NCBI RefSeq assembly: GCF_039973015.1
Contig: NZ_JBDWLT010000010.1
Coordinates: forward strand, 248,001 to 312,000
Direction: 5' to 3'
From: Parvibaculum sp039973015
Lineage (GTDB): Bacteria; Pseudomonadota; Alphaproteobacteria; Parvibaculales; Parvibaculaceae
DNA: 64,000 nucleotides
Shown here: piece after piece, positions 28,098-35,724 of the stretch
How the letters are laid out: every line of letters begins with the position of its first letter
How positions within the stretch are numbered: position 1 is the stretch's first letter
The notes under the pieces: model-generated
The model's database searches: none
Seen by the model: the letters and a program-made list of their open reading frames with translations, nothing else
Told to the model about the DNA's origin: nothing
Program-made: the position numbers and the translations under genes

Positions 28098-28730
28098 ATG
28101 CGTTTGACCTCGACAGGTCTCGACAGGAAGTCTGAAGACGATGCGACGGATCTTTCGATCCTCGATACGCATCTCGTTGCGCCGCATGGCGTTGCGCGCC
28201 GGGTCTTCGAATTGCTCCAGCCGAGCGCCGAAGGCATCGGCTTCGAACTCGTGCGCATCCGCTTCGGTCTTCAGGATGGGCAGACATTGCAGATCATGGC
28301 CGAACGTGCCGACGGCACCATGTCGGTCGAGAATTGCGAGGAGCTTTCGCGCACTCTTTCTGCCGTGCTCGACGTCGAGGATCCGATCCCCGGCGAATAT
28401 AATCTTGAGGTTTCCTCGCCGGGCATCGACCGCCCGCTGACGCGGCCAAAGGATTTCGACCGCTGGCAGGGCTTCGACGTGAAGATTGAGCTTGGCGAAG
28501 CCCTTGAGGGCCGAAAGCGTTTCCGTGGCCTGCTTCAGGGCGTTGAAAGCGGTGAAGTTCTTGTTCAGTGCGACATTGAAGGATATTCGGAACCGCAGGT
28601 TCTCGGCCTGCCTTTCGGAAAGTTGAGCGAGGCCAAGCTCGTGATGAGCGATGACCTCATAAGGGAAAGTCTCAAAAGACAGGGCGGGGCGAATGACGCC
28701 TCCGAAGATGCCCCCTCCGACGGAGAATAA
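28098..28730 (+). CDS. rimP: Ribosome maturation factor RimP
   Basis: 210 residues, needed for 30S subunit maturation. ATG 28098 is only one base from GGAGA; TTG 28104 would be better spaced behind GGAG (28093-28096), so the exact start is open. Any earlier start would lie inside the terminator. Family signatures: GIGFELVRIRF, VENCEELSRTLSAVLD, YNLEVSSPGIDRPLTRPKDF. nusA starts 3 bases after its stop. Confidence 0.95.
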   Translation: MRLTSTGLDRKSEDDATDLSILDTHLVAPHGVARRVFELLQPSAEGIGFELVRIRFGLQDGQTLQIMAERADGTMSVENCEELSRTLSAVLDVEDPIPGEYNLEVSSPGIDRPLTRPKDFDRWQGFDVKIELGEALEGRKRFRGLLQGVESGEVLVQCDIEGYSEPQVLGLPFGKLSEAKLVMSDDLIRESLKRQGGANDASEDAPSDGE

Positions 28731-28733
28731 AGA

Positions 28734-30359
28734 ATGGCACCGGCAGTAAGCGCCAACCGGCTTGAACTGTTGCAGATCGCGGATGCGGTCGCGCGCGAAA
28801 AGTCGATCGACCGCGAGGTCGTCCTCGAAGCAATGGCCGAGGCGATCCAGAAAGCCGCGCGCTCGCGCTATGGTGCGGAAAACGAAATCCGCGCGCGCAT
28901 CAATCCGCAGACCGGCGATATCCGTCTCGTGCGCCTTCTCGAAGTCGTGGAGAACGTCGAGAACGATGCTGTGCAGATCGATATGAAGTCTGCGCAGCGC
29001 CGTAACCCCGCCGCGCAGGCAGGCGACCTCATAGAGGACGAACTTCCCCCCGTCGATTTCGGGCGGATCGCCGCCCAGACCGCCAAGCAGGTTATCGTCC
29101 AGAAGGTGCGCGACGCTGAACGCGAGCGCCAGTACGATGAATACAAGGACCGCATCGGCGAGATCGTGAACGGCATCGTCAAGCGCGTCGAATATGGCAA
29201 CGTGATTGTCGACCTTGGCCGTGGCGAGGCGATCGTGCGCCGCGACGAACTTCTCCCGCGCGAAACCTTCCGCAATGGCGACCGTGTCCGTGCCTATATA
29301 TATGACGTCCGTCGCGAGCAGCGCGGCCCGCAGATTTTCCTTTCGCGCTCGCATCCGCAGTTCATGGCCAAGCTCTTCGCTCAGGAAGTGCCGGAAATTT
29401 ACGACGGTATCATCGAGATCAAGGCGGTTGCGCGCGATCCCGGCAGCCGTGCGAAGATCGCCGTGCTGTCGAACGACAGTTCGATCGATCCGGTCGGCGC
29501 CTGCGTCGGTATGCGCGGTAGCCGTGTGCAAGCCGTGGTGAACGAACTCCAGGGCGAAAAGATCGATATCATCCAGTGGTCGCCCGATGCCGCGACCTTC
29601 ATCGTGAACGGGCTTGCGCCTGCTGAAGTCGTGAAGGTTGTGCTCGATGAAGATGCGCAGCGCATTGAAGTTGTGGTCCCCGATGACCAGCTTTCCCTTG
29701 CGATCGGCCGTCGCGGACAGAATGTTCGCCTTGCCTCGCAGCTCACGGGCTGGGATATTGATATCCTCACGGAAGCCGAGGAATCCGAGCGCCGTCAGGC
29801 CGAATTCCTGAGCCGCACCACGATGTTTGCCGAGGCGCTCGACGTCGACGAAATGATCGCGCAGCTTCTGGCATCCGAAGGCTTCTCGTCCATTGAGGAA
29901 GTCGCTTACGTCGATCTCGACGAAATCGCCGACATCGAAGGCTTCGACGAGGATACCGCACAGGAAATCCAGAGCCGCGCCGTGGAGTTCATCGAGCGTC
30001 AGAACGCCGAATATGACGCGAAGCGCCGCGAGCTCGGCGTTGCCGACGAAGTGGGCGAGGTCGAAGGTGTCACGCCGAAGATGCTCGTCGCTTTCGGCGA
30101 GAACGATATCAAGAGCGTTGAGGATCTCGCAGGCTGCGCCACCGACGATCTCATCGGCTGGAACGAAACGGTGAACGGCGAGCGCAAGCATCAGCAGGGC
30201 ATCCTCGAAAACTTCGATGTTTCCGCCGATGACGCGAACGCTCTCATCATGCAGGCGCGCCTCAAGGCGGGCTGGATCACCGAAGCCGACCTTGCTCAGC
30301 AAGAAGAGGGCGAGGAAGAGGGTTCGGAGGAAGCAGGCGAGGTTGGTGAAGAAGCCTGA
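28734..30359 (+). CDS. nusA: Transcription termination/antitermination protein NusA
   Basis: 541 residues. The N-terminal RNA polymerase-binding domain precedes an S1 domain (IVNGIVKRVEYGNVIVDLGR, near residue 142). Two KH domains follow (ACVGMRGSRVQAVVNEL; LAIGRRGQNVRLASQLTGWD). The C-terminus has two helix-hairpin-helix acidic repeats (ADIEGFDEDTAQEIQSRA; WNETVNGERKHQQ) and an acidic tail. Operon order rimP-nusA-ylxR-infB is standard. Confidence 0.97.
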   Translation: MAPAVSANRLELLQIADAVAREKSIDREVVLEAMAEAIQKAARSRYGAENEIRARINPQTGDIRLVRLLEVVENVENDAVQIDMKSAQRRNPAAQAGDLIEDELPPVDFGRIAAQTAKQVIVQKVRDAERERQYDEYKDRIGEIVNGIVKRVEYGNVIVDLGRGEAIVRRDELLPRETFRNGDRVRAYIYDVRREQRGPQIFLSRSHPQFMAKLFAQEVPEIYDGIIEIKAVARDPGSRAKIAVLSNDSSIDPVGACVGMRGSRVQAVVNELQGEKIDIIQWSPDAATFIVNGLAPAEVVKVVLDEDAQRIEVVVPDDQLSLAIGRRGQNVRLASQLTGWDIDILTEAEESERRQAEFLSRTTMFAEALDVDEMIAQLLASEGFSSIEEVAYVDLDEIADIEGFDEDTAQEIQSRAVEFIERQNAEYDAKRRELGVADEVGEVEGVTPKMLVAFGENDIKSVEDLAGCATDDLIGWNETVNGERKHQQGILENFDVSADDANALIMQARLKAGWITEADLAQQEEGEEEGSEEAGEVGEEA

Positions 30360-31005
30360 CCGGGCAGTGAACGGTCCCGAGCGCTCTGAAGTCTCCGAGC
30401 GCCGGTGTATCGTTCTCGGCGAGAGCGGCGGCAAGGAAGGCCTTCTCCGCTTTGTGCTCGACCCGGAAGGCCGGGTTGTGCCGGATCTGGCGGAAAAGTT
30501 GCCCGGCCGTGGCCTTTGGGTCACGGGTACGCGTGAAGCGGTTGAAAAAGCGGCGGCGAAGGGTCACTTCGCAAGGGCCGCGAAAGCGCCCGCCATCGCG
30601 GATCCGGGGCTTGCCGACCTTGTCGAACGGCTCATGGCCCGCCGCGCGGCCGATGCTTTGGGGCTTGCCCGCAAGGCAGGCTCGCTGGAGGCGGGTTTTG
30701 AGAAGGTTTTGAAGGCTCTCGACAAAGGTCGGGTGGCTGCTTTGATCGAAGCCCGGGACGGCGCCGAAGATGGCCGCCGCAAACTCGAGCAGCGCCTCAG
30801 AGTGGTTAAAGAACAAGGGATTCTGGGCGATGTGCCGGTTCTGATGCCTCTTTGGGCAGATGAAATGGGTTTGGCATTGGGGCGCGGAAATGTGATACAT
30901 GCAGCCCTGATCCAGGGACGCATGCAGGCGAAAGTCATGGCGGATCTCGCCAGGCTCGCGCGCTATGGGCGGAAGGACCGCCCGGAAAAGGCCCATGCCA
31001 TGTGA
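30346..31005 (+). CDS. YlxR (DUF448) domain fused to an L7Ae/YlxQ-like domain, RNA-binding
   Basis: 219 residues from GTG 30346 (AGGCGAGG just upstream), overlapping nusA by 14 bases; GTG 30367 is an alternative. Residues about 14-85 are a YlxR/DUF448 domain (ERRCIVLGE, LLRFVLDPEGRVVPDL, LPGRGLWVTGTREAV). The rest is an L7Ae-like fold (DALGLARKAGSLEAGFEKVL). In Gram-positives these are separate proteins, YlxR and YlxQ; the fusion is common in alphaproteobacteria. A nucleoid or rRNA-linked role is inferred from neighbours. Confidence 0.9.
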   Translation: MKKPDRAVNGPERSEVSERRCIVLGESGGKEGLLRFVLDPEGRVVPDLAEKLPGRGLWVTGTREAVEKAAAKGHFARAAKAPAIADPGLADLVERLMARRAADALGLARKAGSLEAGFEKVLKALDKGRVAALIEARDGAEDGRRKLEQRLRVVKEQGILGDVPVLMPLWADEMGLALGRGNVIHAALIQGRMQAKVMADLARLARYGRKDRPEKAHAM

Positions 31006-31036
31006 GGCGTGGTGCGCAGGTTAACGAAGGATACGA

Positions 31037-33682
31037 ATGACCGATCAGGCCGATACGAGCGAACGGAAACCGAAAGCGGGCGGCAAGACGCTGAGCCTCA
31101 AGCGGACGGTTGAATCTGGCCATGTGCGCCAGAACTTTTCGCATGGGCGCTCGAAATCGGTGGTCGTCGAAAAGAAGAAGAAGCGTACGCTGAAGTCGGG
31201 CTCCGAGGCCGCTCCGGCGCCCGTCGAGGAGAAGGCAAAAACCGCTCCGGCGCCAGCCCCGGCGGAGCCCGCTCCTGTCGAGGCAAAGAAGCCTGCGGCT
31301 CCCGAAGCGGTGAAGCCCGCCCCTGCCCCCACTCCGGCGCCCGCTCCCGCCCCGGCGCCTGCTGCTGCGGAAAAGAAACCTGCGCGTGCGCGCTCTGGCG
31401 TTGTTTTGCGGACGCTCACCGAGGAAGAAAAGAACGCCCGCGCACAGGCGCTTGATAGCGCGCGCGAGCGCGAGGGCGAGGATCGCCGCCGGGCCGAGGA
31501 AGAAGCCAGGCGCTTTGCCGAGGAAGATGCGCGCCGTGAACGTGAACGTGCCGCCGCAGCCGCGCGTGCCGCGGAAGAAGCTGCGCGTCTGGCCGCGGAA
31601 CAGGAAGCCCGTAGCCGCTCCGCGGAAGATGCTAAGCGCCGCAGCGGCCCCGATGAACCTGTGGTTGCCCCGGCGCGTCCGAGCGGCAAGGAACTGACGG
31701 CGGAAGACGCGGACGAAGACAACAAGCCGAAGCGCAGTGCCGGTCATGCCGCGCCCAAGCAGCCGGCTGTGCGCCGCAATGAAGAGCGCAGGCGCGGCAA
31801 GCTGACAATCACCAAGGCATTCGACGACGATAGTGGCCGCCAGCGCTCGCTTGCGTCCATGCGCCGCCGCGTCGAACGTGAGCGCAAGAAGCACATGGGT
31901 GTGCAGGAAGCGCCGCAGAAGATCATCCGTGAAGTTGTTATCCCCGAAGTCATCACAATCCAGGAACTCGCGAACCGTATGGCGGAGCGCGCCGTCGATG
32001 TGATGAAAATCCTGATGAAACAGGGCATCATGCTGAAGATCACGGATGTGATCGACAGCGATACAGCCCAGCTCGTTGCCGAGGAACTCGGCCACACGGT
32101 GAAGCGCGTGGCGGAATCCGACGTTGAAGAAGGCCTCGTCGGTGAGGACGATGTCGCGGAGTTGAAGAAGCCGCGTGCGCCGGTCGTGACCGTCATGGGT
32201 CACGTTGACCACGGCAAGACCTCGCTCCTCGATGCGCTCCGCAAGACGGACGTGGCGGCAGGCGAAGCGGGCGGTATTACGCAGCATATCGGCGCCTACC
32301 AGGTTGAGCTGGGATCCGGCGACCGGATCACCTTCCTCGATACGCCGGGCCATGCCGCCTTTACCTCGATGCGTGCGCGCGGTGCGAAGGTGACGGATAT
32401 CGTCGTCCTCGTCGTTGCTGCGGATGACGGCGTCATGCCGCAGACCATCGAGGCGATCAGCCATGCGAAGGCGGCGGGCGTTCCGATGATTGTTGCCATC
32501 AACAAGATGGACAAGCCGGAATCCGATCCGTCTCGCGTGAAGAACGAACTGTTGCAGCACGAAGTCGTGGTCGAGGATTTCGGCGGCGACGTCATGTCGG
32601 TCGAAATCTCCGCGAAGAGCGGCCTGGGCCTCGACAAACTGGAAGAAGCGATCCTGCTTCAGGCCGAAGTGCTTGAGGTGAAGGCCAACCCCGACCGTGC
32701 CGCCGAAGGCATCATCGTCGAAGCGAAGCTCGATCGCGGCCGTGGCCCCGTGGGTACCGTTCTCGTTCAGCGCGGTACGCTCAGTGTGGGCGATATCATC
32801 GTGGCCGGCACCGAATGGGGCCGCGTCCGTGCGCTCATCAACGACCGCGGCGAGAATGTGCCGTCTGCCGGTCCGTCTCAGCCGGTCGAGGTTCTCGGCC
32901 TTGGCGGCGCGCCGGAAGCGGGCGACGTGATGAGCGTGGTCGAAAGCGAAGGCCGTGCCCGTGAAATCACCGACTATCGACAGCGCGTCCAGCGTGACAA
33001 GCGTGTAGGCACCGGCGGCCGCGCTTCGCTTGACCAGATGCTGTCCCAGCTGAAAGAGCAGGATCGCAAGGAACTGCCCATCATCGTCAAGGCTGACGTG
33101 CAGGGCTCGGCCGAAGCGATCGTGCAGGCGCTCGAAAAGCTCGGTACCGACGAAGTCACGGCACGCGTCATTCATGTCGGCGCCGGCGGCGTCACAGAAT
33201 CCGACGTGACGCTCGCGACCGCCTCCAACGCGCCGATCATCGGTTTCAATGTCCGCGCCAATGTGCAGGCTCGCGATGCGGCGCGTCAGGGCGGCATTGA
33301 AATTCGCTATTACTCGGTGATCTACGATCTCGTGGACGACATCAAGGCGGCGCTGTCCGGCATGCTTTCGCCGGAACTGCGTGAAACCTTCCTCGGCAAT
33401 GCCGAGATTCTGGAAATCTTCAACATCTCCAAGACCGGCAAGGTCGCGGGCTGTCGTGTCACCGAAGGTGTGGTGCGCCGCGGTTCTCACGTCCGCCTTA
33501 TCCGCGACGATGTGGTGATCCACGAAGGCAAACTCTCGACCCTGAAGCGCTTCAAGGATGAAGTGAAGGAAGTGCAGTCCGGTCAGGAATGTGGCATGGC
33601 CTTCGAGAATTATCAGGACATGCGCAAGGGCGACGTTATCGAGTGCTTCGACGTCGAGGTGGTGAAGCGCACCCTCGACTGA
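31037..33682 (+). CDS. infB: Translation initiation factor IF-2
   Basis: An 881-residue GTPase that places initiator tRNA on the ribosome. A long low-complexity N-terminal part has an Ala/Pro-rich stretch, then Arg/Glu/Ala-rich helices (about residues 60-260). The IF2 N-domain follows (TIQELANRMAERAVDVMKIL). The G domain starts near residue 388 with G1 GHVDHGKTS, G3 DTPGH and G4 NKMD. Domains II-IV end in ECFDVEVVKRTLD. RBS GAAGGA precedes the ATG. Confidence 0.98.
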   Translation: MTDQADTSERKPKAGGKTLSLKRTVESGHVRQNFSHGRSKSVVVEKKKKRTLKSGSEAAPAPVEEKAKTAPAPAPAEPAPVEAKKPAAPEAVKPAPAPTPAPAPAPAPAAAEKKPARARSGVVLRTLTEEEKNARAQALDSAREREGEDRRRAEEEARRFAEEDARRERERAAAAARAAEEAARLAAEQEARSRSAEDAKRRSGPDEPVVAPARPSGKELTAEDADEDNKPKRSAGHAAPKQPAVRRNEERRRGKLTITKAFDDDSGRQRSLASMRRRVERERKKHMGVQEAPQKIIREVVIPEVITIQELANRMAERAVDVMKILMKQGIMLKITDVIDSDTAQLVAEELGHTVKRVAESDVEEGLVGEDDVAELKKPRAPVVTVMGHVDHGKTSLLDALRKTDVAAGEAGGITQHIGAYQVELGSGDRITFLDTPGHAAFTSMRARGAKVTDIVVLVVAADDGVMPQTIEAISHAKAAGVPMIVAINKMDKPESDPSRVKNELLQHEVVVEDFGGDVMSVEISAKSGLGLDKLEEAILLQAEVLEVKANPDRAAEGIIVEAKLDRGRGPVGTVLVQRGTLSVGDIIVAGTEWGRVRALINDRGENVPSAGPSQPVEVLGLGGAPEAGDVMSVVESEGRAREITDYRQRVQRDKRVGTGGRASLDQMLSQLKEQDRKELPIIVKADVQGSAEAIVQALEKLGTDEVTARVIHVGAGGVTESDVTLATASNAPIIGFNVRANVQARDAARQGGIEIRYYSVIYDLVDDIKAALSGMLSPELRETFLGNAEILEIFNISKTGKVAGCRVTEGVVRRGSHVRLIRDDVVIHEGKLSTLKRFKDEVKEVQSGQECGMAFENYQDMRKGDVIECFDVEVVKRTLD

Positions 33683-33761
33683 TGTGAACCCCCGTCTCCC
33701 CTTGCCGGGAAACCGGACGGCGAAAGCCGTTCGGGCGGGGCCGAAGCTGAGCGCACAAGTC

Positions 33762-34196
33762 ATGCAGAGAAGATCCGGATCGAACAAGGGCCGTCAGGGC
33801 TCCAATGCACCGAGCCAGCGTCAGCTGCGCGCAGGCGAACTCGTGCGCCGCGCGCTGGCCGATGTGGTTTCGCGCGGCAATATCCGCGATCCTGAACTCA
33901 ATGACCGTAGTTTCTCGGTCACCGAGGTTCGCATGAGCCCGGACCTGCGCCATGCCACCTGTTTCGTTGCGCCGCTTGGCCATGGCGATGCCGAGGCGCT
34001 GGCCGCCGCGCTCACCCGTGTCCGCGCGTTCCTTCGCGGCCAGCTCTCGAAGGAAGTTACCTTCAAGTTCATGCCTGACCTGACTTTCGAGCCCGACACC
34101 TCCTTCGATAATGCAGAGGCGATTGACCGCCTTCTTCACCGCCCGGAAGTGGCCCGTGATCTCTCGACCGGCGACGAGGCCGGAGAAGAGGACTGA
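33762..34196 (+). CDS. rbfA: 30S ribosome-binding factor RbfA
   Basis: 144 residues from ATG 33762. A GTG at 33684, directly after infB, would add 26 residues of non-family sequence. The KH-like core shows QLRAGELVRRALADVVSRG, TEVRMSPDLRHATCFVAPLG and MPDLTFEPDTSFDNAEAID. It acts in 16S rRNA 5' end maturation. truB follows after 5 bases. Confidence 0.93.
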   Translation: MQRRSGSNKGRQGSNAPSQRQLRAGELVRRALADVVSRGNIRDPELNDRSFSVTEVRMSPDLRHATCFVAPLGHGDAEALAAALTRVRAFLRGQLSKEVTFKFMPDLTFEPDTSFDNAEAIDRLLHRPEVARDLSTGDEAGEED

Positions 34197-34201
34197 GCCT
34201 C

Positions 34202-35125
34202 GTGGCGCGGCGCAAGAAGGGTGAGGCGATTTCGGGCTGGGTCATCGTCGACAAGCCTCTGGGACCGACCTCGTCCGATGTCGTGAACCGGGTCCGCCGC
34301 GCCTTCAATGCCCAGAAGGCGGGCCATGCCGGCACGCTCGACCCGCTTGCGACGGGCATCCTGCCTGTGGCGCTGGGCGAGGCGACCAAAACCGTTCCCT
34401 TTATTCTGGATGCGTCCAAATCCTACCGTTTCACCATGCGCTTCGGCGCCGAAACGTCGACGGACGACGCCGAGGGTGAGGTGACGGCCGAAAGCGCCCA
34501 TCGCCCTTCGGATAGTGAGATTGAGGCGGTTTTCCCCCGTTTTCGGGGCATGATCGAGCAGGTGCCGCCGGCTTTCTCGGCCGTGAAGGTCGATGGCGAG
34601 CGGGCTTATACCAGGGCGAGGGCAGGCGAAGAGGTCGAACTCGCCGCCCGGTCCGTCGAAATCCATAAAATTGCGCTGGTTTCGAGGCCTGACGCGGACC
34701 ATGCGGAGCTGGAAATCTCTTGCAGCAAAGGGACTTACGTCCGTTCACTTGCCCGCGATCTCGCCCGCGAGCTGGGCAGTGCCGCCCATGTTTCGGCGCT
34801 CCGGCGCACCCGTCACGGTCCTTTCCGCGAGGAGGCCGCAATTCCTCTGGATAAACTCTGCGCCTTGGGCCATATTGCGCCCGCTCCCGGACCCAGGGTC
34901 CATCTGCTGCCGCTTGAGACCGCGCTGGACGACATCCCGGCGCAGGCCGTAAGCGGGGAAGATGCGGCCCGATTAAGAAAGGGTCAGGGCGTTTTGTTGC
35001 GCGGGCGCGACGCACCCATCCTTTCCGGATCGGTTCTGGCGACCCATCGGGGAGACCCGGTGGCCCTGACCGAATACCGGCAAGGCGAGCTTCGCCCCGT
35101 GCGTGTTTTCAACCTCGTGAATTGA
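34202..35125 (+). CDS. truB: tRNA pseudouridine(55) synthase
   Basis: 307 residues from GTG 34202. The catalytic Asp lies in GHAGTLDPLATGILPVALGE; the N-terminal motif is GWVIVDKPLGPTSSDVVNRV. It makes psi55 in the T-loop of tRNAs. Its operon position between rbfA and rpsO is canonical. A C-terminal PUA-like segment covers the last ~60 residues. Confidence 0.96.
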   Translation: MARRKKGEAISGWVIVDKPLGPTSSDVVNRVRRAFNAQKAGHAGTLDPLATGILPVALGEATKTVPFILDASKSYRFTMRFGAETSTDDAEGEVTAESAHRPSDSEIEAVFPRFRGMIEQVPPAFSAVKVDGERAYTRARAGEEVELAARSVEIHKIALVSRPDADHAELEISCSKGTYVRSLARDLARELGSAAHVSALRRTRHGPFREEAAIPLDKLCALGHIAPAPGPRVHLLPLETALDDIPAQAVSGEDAARLRKGQGVLLRGRDAPILSGSVLATHRGDPVALTEYRQGELRPVRVFNLVN

Positions 35126-35136
35126 GGAGACACCCG

Positions 35137-35406
35137 ATGTCGATTACGCCGGAGCGCAAAGCTCAGCTGATCAAGGAATTTGCCGGCAAGGACGGCGACA
35201 CAGGTTCTGCCGAAGTGCAGGTCGCGATCCTTACCGAGCGCATCGTCAACCTTACCGAACACTTCAAGGGCCACGCGAAGGACAACCATTCGCGTCGCGG
35301 TCTTCTGAAGATGGTGAGCCAGCGCCGCAGCCTTCTCGACTATGTGAAGAGGAAGGATCAGGCGCGTTACGAAAAGCTGATCTCCCGTCTGGGGATTCGG
35401 CGGTAA
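35137..35406 (+). CDS. rpsO: 30S ribosomal protein S15
   Basis: 89 residues from the ATG behind GAGGAGA (35124-35130); an in-frame start at 35122 inside truB is unlikely. S15 signatures: DTGSAEVQVAILTERIVNL, HSRRGLLKMVSQRRSLLDYV. Binds 16S rRNA early in 30S assembly. It is separated from pnp by a structured 318-base gap. Confidence 0.98.
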   Translation: MSITPERKAQLIKEFAGKDGDTGSAEVQVAILTERIVNLTEHFKGHAKDNHSRRGLLKMVSQRRSLLDYVKRKDQARYEKLISRLGIRR

Positions 35407-35518
35407 CAGGGGTGCTTATTGCCCCAACGGTTCTGCTTTGCACGGCGCCTGCCCAGAGGTTCTTCGTGAATCTCGCGGGCGGGCGCGCGTCTTTCGGGAT
35501 CGCGTAAACAGAGGCATT

Positions 35519-35534
35519 CGTCCGTCTACGGACG
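35519..35534 (+). promoter_or_regulatory. Hairpin 1 in pnp leader
   Basis: CGTCCG (35519-35524), loop TCTA, CGGACG (35529-35534): a perfect 6-base stem with a tetraloop. No T-run, so not a terminator; possible processing or autoregulatory structure. Confidence 0.5.
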
Positions 35535-35582
35535 GTTGCCGCAGCTGGACCCGCCGCCTCCCGTCTCGCGGCGCCGGGTTCC

Positions 35583-35596
35583 GGACCTGAAGGTCC
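35583..35596 (+). promoter_or_regulatory. Hairpin 2 in pnp leader
   Basis: GGACC (35583-35587), loop TGAA, GGTCC (35592-35596): a 5-base GC stem about 130 bases before the pnp start. It forms a pair with the hairpin at 35519. Confidence 0.45.
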
Positions 35597-35724
35597 AGGC
35601 GCATTCGGCGCAGTTGCGGGAAATCCGTCCTTCAGTCCGGCCGCGTCAGAAGCGGCAGAAAAGCGGCCGCCGCATGATGGTGGAAGAACGCATGGATAGC
35701 GGGGCCGCGGAACAGGAAACCGAT

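Larger units (their letters stand above)
35407..35724 (+). other. rpsO-pnp intergenic leader with several hairpins
   Basis: A 318-base gap without a convincing gene. It holds a short GGGG/CCCC hairpin (35409-35425) right after rpsO and two perfect short hairpins (35519-35534 and 35583-35596). The pnp frame is open from 35536, but homology starts only at 35725. The hairpins are candidates for the RNase III/PNPase autoregulatory leader known upstream of pnp in enterobacteria. Confidence 0.6.

Noticed and set aside
28023..30524. 833-codon minus-strand open frame across rimP-nusA
   Set aside because: Both genes are certain on the plus strand; long antisense frames are expected with this codon bias.
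30935..33787. 950-codon minus-strand open frame across infB
   Set aside because: Same reason: antisense to a certain gene, low-complexity translation.
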